This document shows, in pieces, positions 55,674-64,000 of a stretch of 64,000 bases of DNA; position 1 is the stretch's first letter, and each line of letters begins with the position of its first letter. The position numbers and the translations under genes are program-made. The notes beneath the pieces are model-generated. The model had not been told where the DNA came from and did no database searches. It was given only the letters and a program-made list of their open reading frames with translations. Source of the DNA: an uncultured Sphingomonadaceae bacterium (GTDB lineage Bacteria; Pseudomonadota; Alphaproteobacteria; Sphingomonadales; Sphingomonadaceae); the NCBI GenBank assembly GCA_947499255.1, contig CANMNF010000002.1:322430-386429 (forward strand). The letters are read 5' to 3'.

Positions 55674-57709
55674 TAGTCTTCTCCCACAAGATCAGGCGGG
55701 GTCGCGGCTTTGGTCAGCAGGGCAATCGCCTCATCAATCGAGAGGAATTGCTGTTCCTTTTCGCCCAACGTGCGCAAGGCAACAGTCCCTTCCTCCGCTT
55801 CGCGTTTGCCAACCACCAGCAGATACGGAACTTTCGCCAGCGAATGTTCGCGCACTTTGTAATTGATCTTCTCATTGCGCAGATCGCTTTCCACGCGAAT
55901 ACCAGCTGCCGCCAGCTTGGCAACCGTCTCCTGCGCATAGTCATCTGCATCCGACACAATCGTCGCGACAACGGCCTGCACCGGCGCCAGCCACGCTGGC
56001 AGACGGCCTGCGAAATGCTCAATCAAAATGCCAATGAACCGCTCATAAGACCCGAAGATCGCGCGGTGGAGCATGACAGGGCGATGGCGGGCGCCATCTT
56101 CACCCACATAAGTCGCATCAAGGCGTTCAGGCAGCACGCGGTCACCTTGGATGGTGCCCACTTGCCAGGTGCGGCCAATCGCATCGGTGAGGTGCCATTC
56201 CAGCTTGGGCGCATAGAACGCGCCCTCGCCCGGCAGTTCTTCCCAGCCAAACTCCTCGCTCATCATGCCAGCTTCTTTGACGGCGTCGCGCAATTCCTGT
56301 TCGGCTTTGTCCCAATCCGCATCGCTGCCAAGCCGCTTTTCCGGGCGCAGCGCCAGCTTGATCGCAAAGTTGAAGCCGAAATCGGAATAGACTTGCGCTG
56401 CCAGCTTACAGAAAGTGCGCACCTCTTCGACCACCTGTTCCTCGGTGCAGAAAATATGCGCATCATCCTGCGTAAACTGTCGCACGCGCATCAGCCCATG
56501 CAGCGCGCCATGCGGTTCATTGCGATGGCAGCAGCCCATCTCGCCCAGCCGGATCGGCAGATCGCGATATGAGGTGATGCCCTGCTTGAAGACCAGCACG
56601 TGGGCTGGGCAATTCATCGGCTTGATCGCCATCCAGTTCGCGTCATCTTCGACTTTGGGAGAGGCCGCGCCAGTTTTTGCGGCGTTTTCATCCTCGGCAT
56701 CCACATCCGGCACCATATCGGGCACGGCAAACATGTTTTCGGCATATTTGCCCCAGTGCCCAGATTGCGTCCATTGGCGCACATCCATCAGCTGCGGCGT
56801 TTTAATTTCACGGTAGCCGCCAGCATCCATCTTGCGGCGCATATAGGCTTCAAGCTCGCGCCAGATGCGATAGCCTTTAGGGTGCCAGAAAACGCTGCCA
56901 TGCGCTTCCTCCTGCAAATGGAACAGGTCCATTTCCCGGCCCAGCTTGCGGTGATCACGCTTGGCCGCTTCTTCCAGCTTGTGCAGATGCGCTTTGAGCT
57001 GTTTTTTGTTGAGCCAGCCGGTCCCGTAAATACGCGTGAGCTGCGCATTGCGTTGATCGCCGCGCCAATAAGCGCCAGCAACCCGCATCAGTTTGAACGC
57101 GGCCGGATCCAGCTTGCCAGTGCTGGGCAAATGTGGGCCGCGGCACATATCGAGCCAGTCATCGCCTGACCAGTAAACCGTCAGCTCTTCATTTTCGGGC
57201 AGTTCTTGCGCCCATTGCGCTTTAAACGCTTCACCTTCGGCTTCCCATTTGTCGATCAGCTGCTGACGGCTCCATGCCTCTCGGCGCAAAGGTTTGTCGG
57301 CTTTGATGATCTCACGCATCTTCTCTTCGATTGCGGGCAGATCATCCATCGAGAAAGGATCGCGCGCCTCGGGCGCTTTCACATCGTAATAGAAGCCATC
57401 ATCGGTGGCAGGACCAAAGGTGATTTGCGTGCCCGGCCACAAGGCCTGCACCGCTTCGGCCAGAACATGCGCGAAATCGTGCCGCGCCAGTTCAAGCGCG
57501 TCTTCTTCATCACGCGCAGTGATCAACGCAAGCTCAGCATCGCCATCGAAGGGGCGGTTAAGATCACGCACTTCGCCATCAACACGCGCGGCCAGCGCGG
57601 CTTTGGCAAGGCCGGGGCCAATCGCGGCGGCGACATCGGCAGGCGTGGAGCCAACCGCCATTTCGCGCTTGGAACCGTCGGGCAAGGAAATCGTCAGCAA
57701 TTCGGTCAT
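55673..57709 (-). CDS. thrS: Threonyl-tRNA synthetase
   Basis: A 678-residue class II synthetase. N-terminal TGS domain (residues 1-60), the editing domain with [12 protein letters not shown], and the catalytic domain: the zinc Cys in [15 protein letters not shown], motif 2 [24 protein letters not shown] with QDDAHIFC, and motif 3 with [24 protein letters not shown] at 57709 is chosen; GTG/ATG further upstream lie in the leader. Upstream is a Thr-codon leader peptide with hairpins, so expression probably answers to charged tRNA-Thr. Confidence 0.98.
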   Translation of the reverse strand: MTELLTISLPDGSKREMAVGSTPADVAAAIGPGLAKAALAARVDGEVRDLNRPFDGDAELALITARDEEDALELARHDFAHVLAEAVQALWPGTQITFGPATDDGFYYDVKAPEARDPFSMDDLPAIEEKMREIIKADKPLRREAWSRQQLIDKWEAEGEAFKAQWAQELPENEELTVYWSGDDWLDMCRGPHLPSTGKLDPAAFKLMRVAGAYWRGDQRNAQLTRIYGTGWLNKKQLKAHLHKLEEAAKRDHRKLGREMDLFHLQEEAHGSVFWHPKGYRIWRELEAYMRRKMDAGGYREIKTPQLMDVRQWTQSGHWGKYAENMFAVPDMVPDVDAEDENAAKTGAASPKVEDDANWMAIKPMNCPAHVLVFKQGITSYRDLPIRLGEMGCCHRNEPHGALHGLMRVRQFTQDDAHIFCTEEQVVEEVRTFCKLAAQVYSDFGFNFAIKLALRPEKRLGSDADWDKAEQELRDAVKEAGMMSEEFGWEELPGEGAFYAPKLEWHLTDAIGRTWQVGTIQGDRVLPERLDATYVGEDGARHRPVMLHRAIFGSYERFIGILIEHFAGRLPAWLAPVQAVVATIVSDADDYAQETVAKLAAAGIRVESDLRNEKINYKVREHSLAKVPYLLVVGKREAEEGTVALRTLGEKEQQFLSIDEAIALLTKAATPPDLVGED

Positions 57710-57785
57710 CACAATCGTCCAGTCATTCGGCAAAGCTCATGGCACAGAGCATCGCGCGCCTAAAGAGCGACGTTGATTTTGCAAA

Positions 57786-57827
57786 CGGTTTCGAGAGGAC
57801 GCCGCGCCACCCGAAACCGGGCGGCGC
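57786..57827 (-). promoter_or_regulatory. Attenuator hairpins in the thrS leader
   Basis: Read on the minus strand, arms at 57818-57827 and 57804-57813 form a 10-bp GC stem with a 4-nt loop. A mutually exclusive 8-bp stem pairs 57812-57819 with 57786-57793 and is followed by TTTGC. The 5' arm (57817-57824) can instead pair with 57854-57863 inside the leader peptide, giving an antiterminator. A long T-run is missing. Confidence 0.6.
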
Positions 57828-57838
57828 ATGGTGCGAAG

Positions 57839-57922
57839 CTATGCCGCGACCATCCGCCCCCGGCATGCCGGGGTGGTGGTGGTCGTGGTCAAGCTGAGCA
57901 AATTGCGCGCCATGCTGTGCAT
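57839..57922 (-). CDS. thrS leader peptide with six consecutive Thr codons
   Basis: A 27-codon frame: MHSMARNLLSL, then six Thr codons in a row (ACC ACG ACC ACC ACC ACC, 57872-57889), PACRGRMVAA and stop. It ends 130 nt before thrS. Behind the Thr run a hairpin is possible (TGGTCG 57880-57885 with CGACCA 57847-57852, inside it the palindrome 57858-57873). Ribosome stalling at the Thr run when charged tRNA-Thr is low would expose the alternative pairing and favour thrS. There is no clear Shine-Dalgarno site, so ATG at 57913 is also possible. Confidence 0.75.
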   Translation of the reverse strand: MHSMARNLLSLTTTTTTPACRGRMVAA

Positions 57923-57952
57923 ATAGGGAACGCATCGTGCGATGTCATTACC

Positions 57953-57982
57953 TTGGGATTCGGAAAGTGCAATTGTCATAAT
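57953..57982 (+). promoter_or_regulatory. Putative promoter of the membrane protein/XRE pair
   Basis: TTGGGA (57953-57958) and CATAAT (57977-57982) with 18 nt between them on the plus strand. Transcription would begin near 57990, which favours the GTG start at 58054 over the TTG at 57994. Assigned by eye. Confidence 0.4.
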
Positions 57983-58053
57983 GGAAAGTATACTTGACTA
58001 ACGCGCCACTTTACGACAAGGGTACTTTCCATAGTTTCAAGGGAGCTTTACTT

Positions 58054-58653
58054 GTGGCCAATTCTGTCAGTCCGCATCTCAAATGGTCGTTTGCACTTTC
58101 AGCCTCATCGGTGCTTAGCGCGCTTGGCCTTACTTTTCTGAGCAAGAGCGGCGCGATAAACGATCCGGCAACTTACATTTTGCTGGCGGTACCCAGTGCG
58201 CTGATGATCCTTGCATTTGTGATTGGGCGCCGGGTGGATGCAGAGAAGGTGAAGGCGTCACATCGTTATCTTTGGCGCGTTGCCTTGTGCATGGTGTTCT
58301 ACCTCGTCACTTTGTCGGCTGCAGAAATTCTTATTGAAGACAAGGGTCTTGGCGGCTGGATGGCTGTTGTTCTTGCAAGCTTGCCGGGGCTGTCCTTCGC
58401 AGGGATCATCTGGGTCTTTGGAGTGTTGATTGTGGAAGAAAAAGATGAGTTTATGCGCCTGCTCCATGTCCGACAGGGCTTAATTGCCACAGGCATTGTA
58501 TTGACGCTGGCCGCCGTATGGGGCTTTCTGGAAACCTACAGGATTGTCGCGCCGGTTGCCGCCTTCTGGTGGCCAACCCTGTGGTGTTTCGGAATTGGTG
58601 TGGGAGCGATATTCAACAAGATCAAATACGGCATCTTCGGAGATAGCGCGTGA
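58054..58653 (+). CDS. Membrane protein paired with an XRE regulator
   Basis: About 199 residues with five or six hydrophobic helices (FALSASSVLSALGLTFL, YILLAVPSALMILAFVI, VALCMVFYLVTLSAA, GIIWVFGVLIV, and two more). No named family is recognised. The start is taken at GTG 58054 with GGGAG 8 nt upstream; the frame is open back to a TTG at 57994. Its stop overlaps the start of the XRE gene (GTGA), a known arrangement of small membrane protein and regulator genes. Confidence 0.7.
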   Translation: MANSVSPHLKWSFALSASSVLSALGLTFLSKSGAINDPATYILLAVPSALMILAFVIGRRVDAEKVKASHRYLWRVALCMVFYLVTLSAAEILIEDKGLGGWMAVVLASLPGLSFAGIIWVFGVLIVEEKDEFMRLLHVRQGLIATGIVLTLAAVWGFLETYRIVAPVAAFWWPTLWCFGIGVGAIFNKIKYGIFGDSA

Positions 58654-58841
58654 AGAACCGCCTCAAAGTGCTGCGCGCCGAACGGGATTGGAGCCAGCAG
58701 GATTTGGCCGAGCACCTCGATGTCAGCCGACAAAGTGTGAACGCGATTGAGAAGGGGCGCTATGACCCGTCCCTGCCGCTGGCTTTTCGCATTGCCGATG
58801 TGTTTGCGATGCCGATTGAGGATATCTTTGAACGCGATTGA
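58650..58841 (+). CDS. Small XRE-type transcriptional regulator
   Basis: A 63-residue helix-turn-helix protein: MKNRLKVLRAERDWSQQDLAEHLDVSRQSVNAIEKGRYDPSLPLAFRIADVFAMPIEDIF is the complete HTH_3 domain with nothing else, as in YgzD-like regulators. The start is a GTG at 58650 overlapping the stop of the membrane protein gene. It probably controls its own operon. Confidence 0.88.
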   Translation: MKNRLKVLRAERDWSQQDLAEHLDVSRQSVNAIEKGRYDPSLPLAFRIADVFAMPIEDIFERD

Positions 58842-58876
58842 TTGCGCGAGCTGTATCGCATGGCCATGATACCGGT

Positions 58877-59611
58877 ATGACCGATATCCAGTTCCACACC
58901 ATGCCCGATAACCGCCGGATCGCCTTTCGCCATTTGCCCGGAAGCGATCCGGGGATCGTCTTCTTGCCGGGTTATATGTCTGACATGGAAGGCGGCAAAG
59001 CGACTGCTCTTTTTGACTGGTGCAAGGCAACCGGGCGCGCATGTCTCTTGCTCGATTATTCGGGCTGCGGCGCAAGTGATGGTGATTTTGCAGAGGGCAC
59101 TTTGACCGCTTGGCATGAAGAAGTGCTGGCGCTTATCCACGCCTATACTACTGGCCGCATCGTGCTTGTCGGATCATCTATGGGCGGGTGGCTGATGCTG
59201 CTTGTGGCGCAGGCGCTGCGCGCGGACAAACTTGCAGGTTTGGTCGGCATCGCATCCGCACCGGACTTTTCCGAATGGGGCTATGACGAAGCGCAGAAGT
59301 CCAGTTTGCTCAGCGGAGAGACGATCTTCGAAGAGAGCGATTACGGGTATGACCCTATGCCCACGCATGCAAAATTCTGGCACGATGCGCAGGCGCAAAA
59401 GCTGTTGGAGGAGACAATTGCCATCACCTGCCCTGTGCGGCTGCTGCATGGCCAGGATGATACCGACGTCCCGCCGCAAATTTCGCTGCGCCTCACCGAG
59501 GTGCTGGCGAGTGATGATGTACACATTACCTTAATCAAAGGAGGGGACCACCGATTGTCACGTGATAGTGATATCACCCTTCTGAAACGCATAGTGGGCA
59601 GTATCGCCTGA
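58877..59611 (+). CDS. Alpha/beta hydrolase
   Basis: About 244 residues with the hydrolase fold: IVFLPGYMSDMEGGKATAL, LLLDYSGCGASDG, nucleophile elbow VGSSMGGWLMLL (Ser near residue 97), RLLHGQDDTDVP with the acid residue, and a late KGGDHRLS for the catalytic His. It resembles the palmitoyl-thioesterase-like/ABHD10 group, but the substrate cannot be told. ATG at 58877 is used. Confidence 0.85.
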   Translation: MTDIQFHTMPDNRRIAFRHLPGSDPGIVFLPGYMSDMEGGKATALFDWCKATGRACLLLDYSGCGASDGDFAEGTLTAWHEEVLALIHAYTTGRIVLVGSSMGGWLMLLVAQALRADKLAGLVGIASAPDFSEWGYDEAQKSSLLSGETIFEESDYGYDPMPTHAKFWHDAQAQKLLEETIAITCPVRLLHGQDDTDVPPQISLRLTEVLASDDVHITLIKGGDHRLSRDSDITLLKRIVGSIA

Positions 59612-59753
59612 CATAAGAAGCTGGCGGTTTTTATAACAGTTTCGGCCGCAATCATTTTGCAGGTGCAAGTCTTAAAAACCCAGCTTATGGACGCTGTGAT
59701 GGAGAGCGCTTGGCACCGGTCAATGCGGGCTGAGCAACGGAGATTAATGGGTA

Positions 59754-62700
59754 ATGGCGAAGTCTGATGACGCGTCCGCTGGGCCTTTGGCGCAGCTTTC
59801 AAACAAAGAACGCAGCTGGGCTGCCATCGTTATGGAGCGGATCACGGATTCGCTGCTGCCGGGTGATCCCCCGATTGCTGGCGATTATCTCAAAGAAACC
59901 GCAGCGCAACTGATCGAAGCGGCGCGTGAACGCAAAGATGGCAAGCCATCTATTCTGATCCGCTCCGCCGCCAATGGCAGGCGCGTCACCCGCATTGCCA
60001 TCGTCAATAAAGACATGCCCTTTTTGGTCGATTCCATTGCAGCTGCAATGGCAGCACACGGCCACGCCATCGATATGTTGGTGCACCCCGTCCTGCCGCT
60101 GCGCCGCGATGGTGAGACGTTGATCGACGTGCCCCAAGGCGATGGCGCGGGCGAAAAACGCGAAAGCCTGATTTATATTGAAACGGCGCGCATGGATGCA
60201 AAAGCGCGCCGCGCGCTGGAAAGCGAATTGCTGGCAACGGTCCTCGATGTGCGCGCAGCCGTGGCCGATTGGGCCAAAATGCGAGACGCGATTGCCGATG
60301 ATGCTGATCGCGTGGCTGATGTGGAAGGTGCCGCCTTGCTGCGCTGGCTGGGTGAGGGAATGCTAACTCAGCTGGGCCATGTGACCAAGCGGCGCGATGG
60401 CAAGAAAACGCAGGCTTTGGGCATTTGTCGCCGCTCCACACCTGATCCATTGGCGGATGAGGCGTATGAACGTGCTTTTGCCTGGTTCGATGGCAAGGAT
60501 GGCAAGCCCGGTCGCGCGCCCTTGATCATCAAGGCCAATCGCATTTCCAACGTGCATCGCCGGGTGCCGCTCGATCTGTTTATCGTGCCTTTGATGGAAG
60601 AGGGCCGCGTTGCCGCTTTATCCATCCATGCAGGCCTATGGACCAGTGCAGGGGTGGTTACCGCGCCTGATCAAGTGCCCGTGCTGCGCCAACAATTGCA
60701 AACGATAATGGACCGGTTGGGCTTTGCGCCGGGCAGTCATGATTACAAAGGTCTGGTCCATGCGCTCACCGCTTTGCCGCATGATCTGATCATCAGCTTT
60801 TCCGATGATGACATCACCCATGTCGCCACCGCGATGATGGGTTTGGCGGGTCGGCCAAGGCCGCGCGCCACGCTGGTCACCGCGCCATTGAAGCGGCATA
60901 TCTTTGCCTTTGTGTGGCTGCCGCGCGATATGCTTTCCACCGCCGCGCGCCAGCAGATCGAAGATATGCTGGAAGCCGAAACGGGTGCAAAAACGCTTGA
61001 TTGGAGCTTGAGCGTCGAAGGCGGCAATCTGGCTTTGCTGCGTTATGTCATGGATTTTCGCGGCGTATCGGAAACGCCCGATGCACCTGCAATCGACAGG
61101 CGGCTGCAAAATATGCTGCGCGGTTGGTCGGATGCAGTTGAAGATGCACTCGCGCATGGCAAAGATGCCAGCCGCGCCGGCGCCATTGCGGCGCGTTATG
61201 CCAATGCTTTCCCGGCTTTTTACCGCACAAATTACGGCGCGGCAGAGGCTGGCATCGATATCACACGCCTGCGCAAATTGGCTGCACATGCAGATGACGG
61301 GAACGGCGCGCGCGATGCCCGCTTGTATCTCCCAAAAAGCGATGACGGCGATACGCTGCACCTTAAAGTTTATCAGCATGATGGCACTTTGCCTCTATCC
61401 GATGCAGTGCCAGCACTGGAGAATTTTGGCTTCCGCGTCCTGTCTGAAATTCCCACCGAGCTTTCAAATACAGAAGCTGCGACCATCCACGATTTCACTC
61501 TCGGCCTGCCCGCCAATTGCGACCGTGATGCAGTGATTGCGCGCGCGGCGAGCGTTGAGGCAGCCATTGCCGCTGTTTTGAATGCGCAAGCTGAAGATGA
61601 TGTGTTTAATCGACTTGTCGCCATTGGTGGGCTGGGCGCGCAAGAAGCGGACTGGCTGCGCGCCTTTTACCGTTATGCCCGGCAGGCCAATATCACCTTT
61701 ACGATCTACACCGTGGTCGATGCCTTGGCAGGCGCACCCGATGTGACACGCGGATTGATCGATCTGTTCCGCACGCGCCACGATCCCGGCTTCAAAGGTG
61801 ATCGTGACAAAGCCAGCGCAGCTGCTGAAGAAGCGATCCGCGCCGGATTGGTGCACGTACATGCCATCAATGATGATCGGCTTTTGCGGCTTTATTGGCA
61901 GACCATTCTGGCGGTTTTGCGCACCAACGCATTTGCCTCCGCCGCACAAGAAGCGCTCGCCTTCAAGTTCGATTGCGATGCTGTTCCCGGCTTGCCAAAG
62001 CCTGTGCCATGGCGCGAAATCTTCGTGTGTTCGCGCCGGGTAGAAGGCATTCATCTGCGCGCCGGACCTGTGGCGCGGGGCGGCCTGCGCTGGTCTGACA
62101 GGCGCGATGATTTCCGCACCGAAGTGTTGGGCTTGATGAAAGCGCAGAAGGTCAAAAACGCGGTGATTGTGCCCACAGGCGCAAAAGGCGGGTTTTATCC
62201 CAAGCGCCTGCCCAATCCGGCAATAGACCGTGATGCGTGGTTCCATGAGGGGCGCGAAAGCTACAAAGTGTTTATCCGCACTCTGCTGTCGATCACGGAC
62301 AATATCGTGGAGGACAAAGTCGTCCATCCCGATGACGTGGTGATCCATGATGGCGAGGACCCGTATTTCGTGGTCGCCGCCGACAAAGGCACCGCCACCT
62401 TCTCAGACACCGCCAATGCGCTCGCGATAGAGCGTGATTTCTGGCTGGGCGATGCATTCGCCAGCGGCGGATCGAACGGCTATGATCACAAAGCCATGGG
62501 CATCACCGCGCGCGGGGCATGGATCAGCGTGCAGCGCCACTTCCTTGAAATGGGCGTGGATGTGCAAAAAGACCCGATCACCGTGGTTGGCTGCGGCGAT
62601 ATGTCGGGCGATGTGTTTGGTAATGGCATGTTGCTTTCCAAAGCGATCAAAGTTGTCGCTGCATTCGATCATCGGCACATCTTTATCGATCCCAATCCCA

Positions 62701-64000
62701 ATCCCGCCACCAGCTGGAAAGAACGCAAGCGATTGTTCGATATGCCGCGTTCCAATTGGGAAGATTATGATGCGAGTAAGCTTTCCAAAGGTGCTGGTAT
62801 CTTCCCCCGCTCGCTCAAACGTATTGATCTGTCGGTTGAAGCGCGCGCGGCCTTGGGCATTGAAGAGGCATCGCTTGATCCAGAAAGCTTGATCGCGGCC
62901 ATCCTCAAAAGCCCCAATGACCTGATCTGGTTTGGCGGCATCGGCACCTATGTCAAAAGCGAAGCTGAAAGCCATCTTGATGTGGGTGATCCGGCCAATG
63001 ATGGCTTGCGCGTCGATGCCAACCAATTGCGCGCCAAAGTGATCGGTGAAGGCGCCAATCTGGGCATCACACAAGCCGGGCGGATCGAATTTTCGCTGAG
63101 TGGCGGAAGGGTCAACACCGACTTTATCGACAATTCTGCCGGCGTTGATTGTTCCGACAATGAAGTGAACATCAAAATCGCGCTTAACGCGGCGCGCAAG
63201 GCCGGGCGTTTGTCAGAAGAACGGCGCAATGCGCTGCTGAAAGATATGACCGGCGATGTGGCCGCATTGGTGCTGGAAGATAACCGATTGCAAGCGCTCG
63301 CCCTGTCGATTGCCGAACAAAGCGGCGCGCCCGCGATAGGTGCGATGACCCGGCTGATTGAGACACTTGAAGAAAACGGCGGACTTGATCGTAAGACACA
63401 AGGGCTGGGCGATAATGAAGCGCTTGGCAGGCGTGCAGCGGATGGCCACGGCCTCACCCGGCCAGAGCTTGCGGTGCTGCTTTCCAATTGCAAACTGGTG
63501 TTGCAAGATGCGATTGAAGCCAGCGCCCTGGCCCAGGATGATGCAGCGGATGCGCTGGTGCTCAGCGATTTTCCGCCTGCACTGCAATCAAAATTCGCCG
63601 CCCAATTGAAAACCCATCGCTTGCGCCCGGAAATCGTGGGCACGGTTGTGGCAAACACCATCGTCAATCGCATGGGTCTGATCCATCCGTTCGAATTAGC
63701 AGAGGAAGAAGGCGCCGGGTTGGATGTTATCGGTACGGCCTTTGTGGCCACGTCTGCCTTGCTGAAAATGCCAGCGATCTGGGACATGTTGGATCAAGCC
63801 AAGATGCCGGAACCGGCACGTTTGGCTCTGTTTGATCAGGCGGCGTTGGCTCTGCGCGGCCATATGGCAGATCTGATCCGAGCGAGCGGCGGCGCCATTG
63901 CACCTGCGCAAATCGCTATTGAGTTACAGCCGATGGTTGATGAACTCACCAAGCATTGTGAAACACTGCTCGGCAGCGAATCGCGCGGGCACGTGGAGGA
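59754..64000 (+). CDS. NAD-specific glutamate dehydrogenase, large type, truncated at the window end
   Basis: The frame stays open for 1415 codons from ATG 59754 to the end of the window; family members have about 1550-1600 residues, so only the C-terminal end is missing. The N-terminus (IVNKDMPFLVDSIAAAMAAH) and the catalytic part around 62050-62220 (ARGGLRWSDRRDDFRTEVLG, KAQKVKNAVIVPTGAKGGF) identify the 180-kDa class. The NAD-binding region has TVVGCGDMSGDVFGNGML (around 62580-62630). It interconverts glutamate and 2-oxoglutarate, mostly in the catabolic direction. GGAG lies 11 nt upstream. Confidence 0.96.
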   Translation, partial: MAKSDDASAGPLAQLSNKERSWAAIVMERITDSLLPGDPPIAGDYLKETAAQLIEAARERKDGKPSILIRSAANGRRVTRIAIVNKDMPFLVDSIAAAMAAHGHAIDMLVHPVLPLRRDGETLIDVPQGDGAGEKRESLIYIETARMDAKARRALESELLATVLDVRAAVADWAKMRDAIADDADRVADVEGAALLRWLGEGMLTQLGHVTKRRDGKKTQALGICRRSTPDPLADEAYERAFAWFDGKDGKPGRAPLIIKANRISNVHRRVPLDLFIVPLMEEGRVAALSIHAGLWTSAGVVTAPDQVPVLRQQLQTIMDRLGFAPGSHDYKGLVHALTALPHDLIISFSDDDITHVATAMMGLAGRPRPRATLVTAPLKRHIFAFVWLPRDMLSTAARQQIEDMLEAETGAKTLDWSLSVEGGNLALLRYVMDFRGVSETPDAPAIDRRLQNMLRGWSDAVEDALAHGKDASRAGAIAARYANAFPAFYRTNYGAAEAGIDITRLRKLAAHADDGNGARDARLYLPKSDDGDTLHLKVYQHDGTLPLSDAVPALENFGFRVLSEIPTELSNTEAATIHDFTLGLPANCDRDAVIARAASVEAAIAAVLNAQAEDDVFNRLVAIGGLGAQEADWLRAFYRYARQANITFTIYTVVDALAGAPDVTRGLIDLFRTRHDPGFKGDRDKASAAAEEAIRAGLVHVHAINDDRLLRLYWQTILAVLRTNAFASAAQEALAFKFDCDAVPGLPKPVPWREIFVCSRRVEGIHLRAGPVARGGLRWSDRRDDFRTEVLGLMKAQKVKNAVIVPTGAKGGFYPKRLPNPAIDRDAWFHEGRESYKVFIRTLLSITDNIVEDKVVHPDDVVIHDGEDPYFVVAADKGTATFSDTANALAIERDFWLGDAFASGGSNGYDHKAMGITARGAWISVQRHFLEMGVDVQKDPITVVGCGDMSGDVFGNGMLLSKAIKVVAAFDHRHIFIDPNPNPATSWKERKRLFDMPRSNWEDYDASKLSKGAGIFPRSLKRIDLSVEARAALGIEEASLDPESLIAAILKSPNDLIWFGGIGTYVKSEAESHLDVGDPANDGLRVDANQLRAKVIGEGANLGITQAGRIEFSLSGGRVNTDFIDNSAGVDCSDNEVNIKIALNAARKAGRLSEERRNALLKDMTGDVAALVLEDNRLQALALSIAEQSGAPAIGAMTRLIETLEENGGLDRKTQGLGDNEALGRRAADGHGLTRPELAVLLSNCKLVLQDAIEASALAQDDAADALVLSDFPPALQSKFAAQLKTHRLRPEIVGTVVANTIVNRMGLIHPFELAEEEGAGLDVIGTAFVATSALLKMPAIWDMLDQAKMPEPARLALFDQAALALRGHMADLIRASGGAIAPAQIAIELQPMVDELTKHCETLLGSESRGHVE

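Noticed and set aside
55646-56572. 308-codon open frame antisense to thrS
   Set aside because: No ribosome binding site or family pattern; thrS on the other strand is certain.
57723-57935. 70-codon frame with a His/Asp run in the thrS leader
   Set aside because: It is another frame of the same bases that encode the Thr run. The Thr frame explains the position before thrS; the His-rich reading has no support.
61464-62348. 294-codon open frame antisense to the glutamate dehydrogenase
   Set aside because: Shadow of a conserved catalytic region on the other strand.
1-64000. CRISPR arrays, tRNA or rRNA genes, insertion sequences
   Set aside because: Looked for by eye: no regularly spaced repeats, no tRNA cloverleaf-like T-loop and acceptor pairs, and no transposase-like protein were found. 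A tRNA search program would settle this.

Overview
This window most likely comes from an alphaproteobacterium of the order Sphingomonadales, probably Erythrobacteraceae. The evidence is the moderately high GC coding style, a giant NAD-dependent glutamate dehydrogenase, DUF3576, LptC/LptA/LptE genes, and O-antigen polymerase and glycosyltransferase types normally tied to the exosortase A system. This placement rests on protein families recognised by eye, not on a database search.

Layout. 1-4.4 kb is the edge of an exosortase-A-type exopolysaccharide locus: acyltransferase, O-glycosylation ligase/Wzy, glycosyltransferase and a membrane protein. 4.6-10.9 kb is gltBD (glutamate synthase). 11.1-15.9 kb holds ung, a short RNase D, lptC-lptA, a TPR-like protein and a second O-antigen ligase-like protein. 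16-25 kb is a lasso peptide locus: B2 protease, asparagine-synthetase-like cyclase, a 52-residue precursor, a PRMT-like methyltransferase, an HPr-kinase-like enzyme, a PqqD/B1 protein, an ABC exporter and a nucleotidyltransferase. 24.3-40.4 kb is a capsule/exopolysaccharide region (glycosyltransferases, Wzx, Wzy, Wzc, Wza, a PssD/PssE pair and a priming sugar transferase). Set inside it is a two-gene unit resembling the head-spike base and spike fibre of gene transfer agents. 40.5-45.1 kb is leuS-lptE-holA plus DUF3576. 45.4-59.6 kb is mostly housekeeping: PhaB/FabG-type reductase, galU, M23 peptidase, DUF455, bcp-glnE, agmatine deiminase, DUF1223, thrS-DUF305, a membrane protein/XRE pair and a hydrolase. 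From 59.75 kb to the end is the truncated NAD-glutamate dehydrogenase.

How the genes work together. The lasso genes form a complete biosynthesis set (leader recognition by B1, leader cleavage by B2, ring closure by C, export by the ABC protein). They are accompanied by an unusual tailoring set: kinase, methyltransferase and nucleotidyltransferase. The precursor ends in Ser, the residue phosphorylated in paeninodin-type lasso peptides. Nitrogen assimilation is represented three times (gltBD, glnE, glutamate dehydrogenase). LPS transport proteins LptA, LptC and LptE sit among envelope polysaccharide genes. A short leader peptide with six consecutive Thr codons lies directly upstream of thrS and points to attenuation control.

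No tRNA, rRNA, CRISPR array or insertion sequence was seen.
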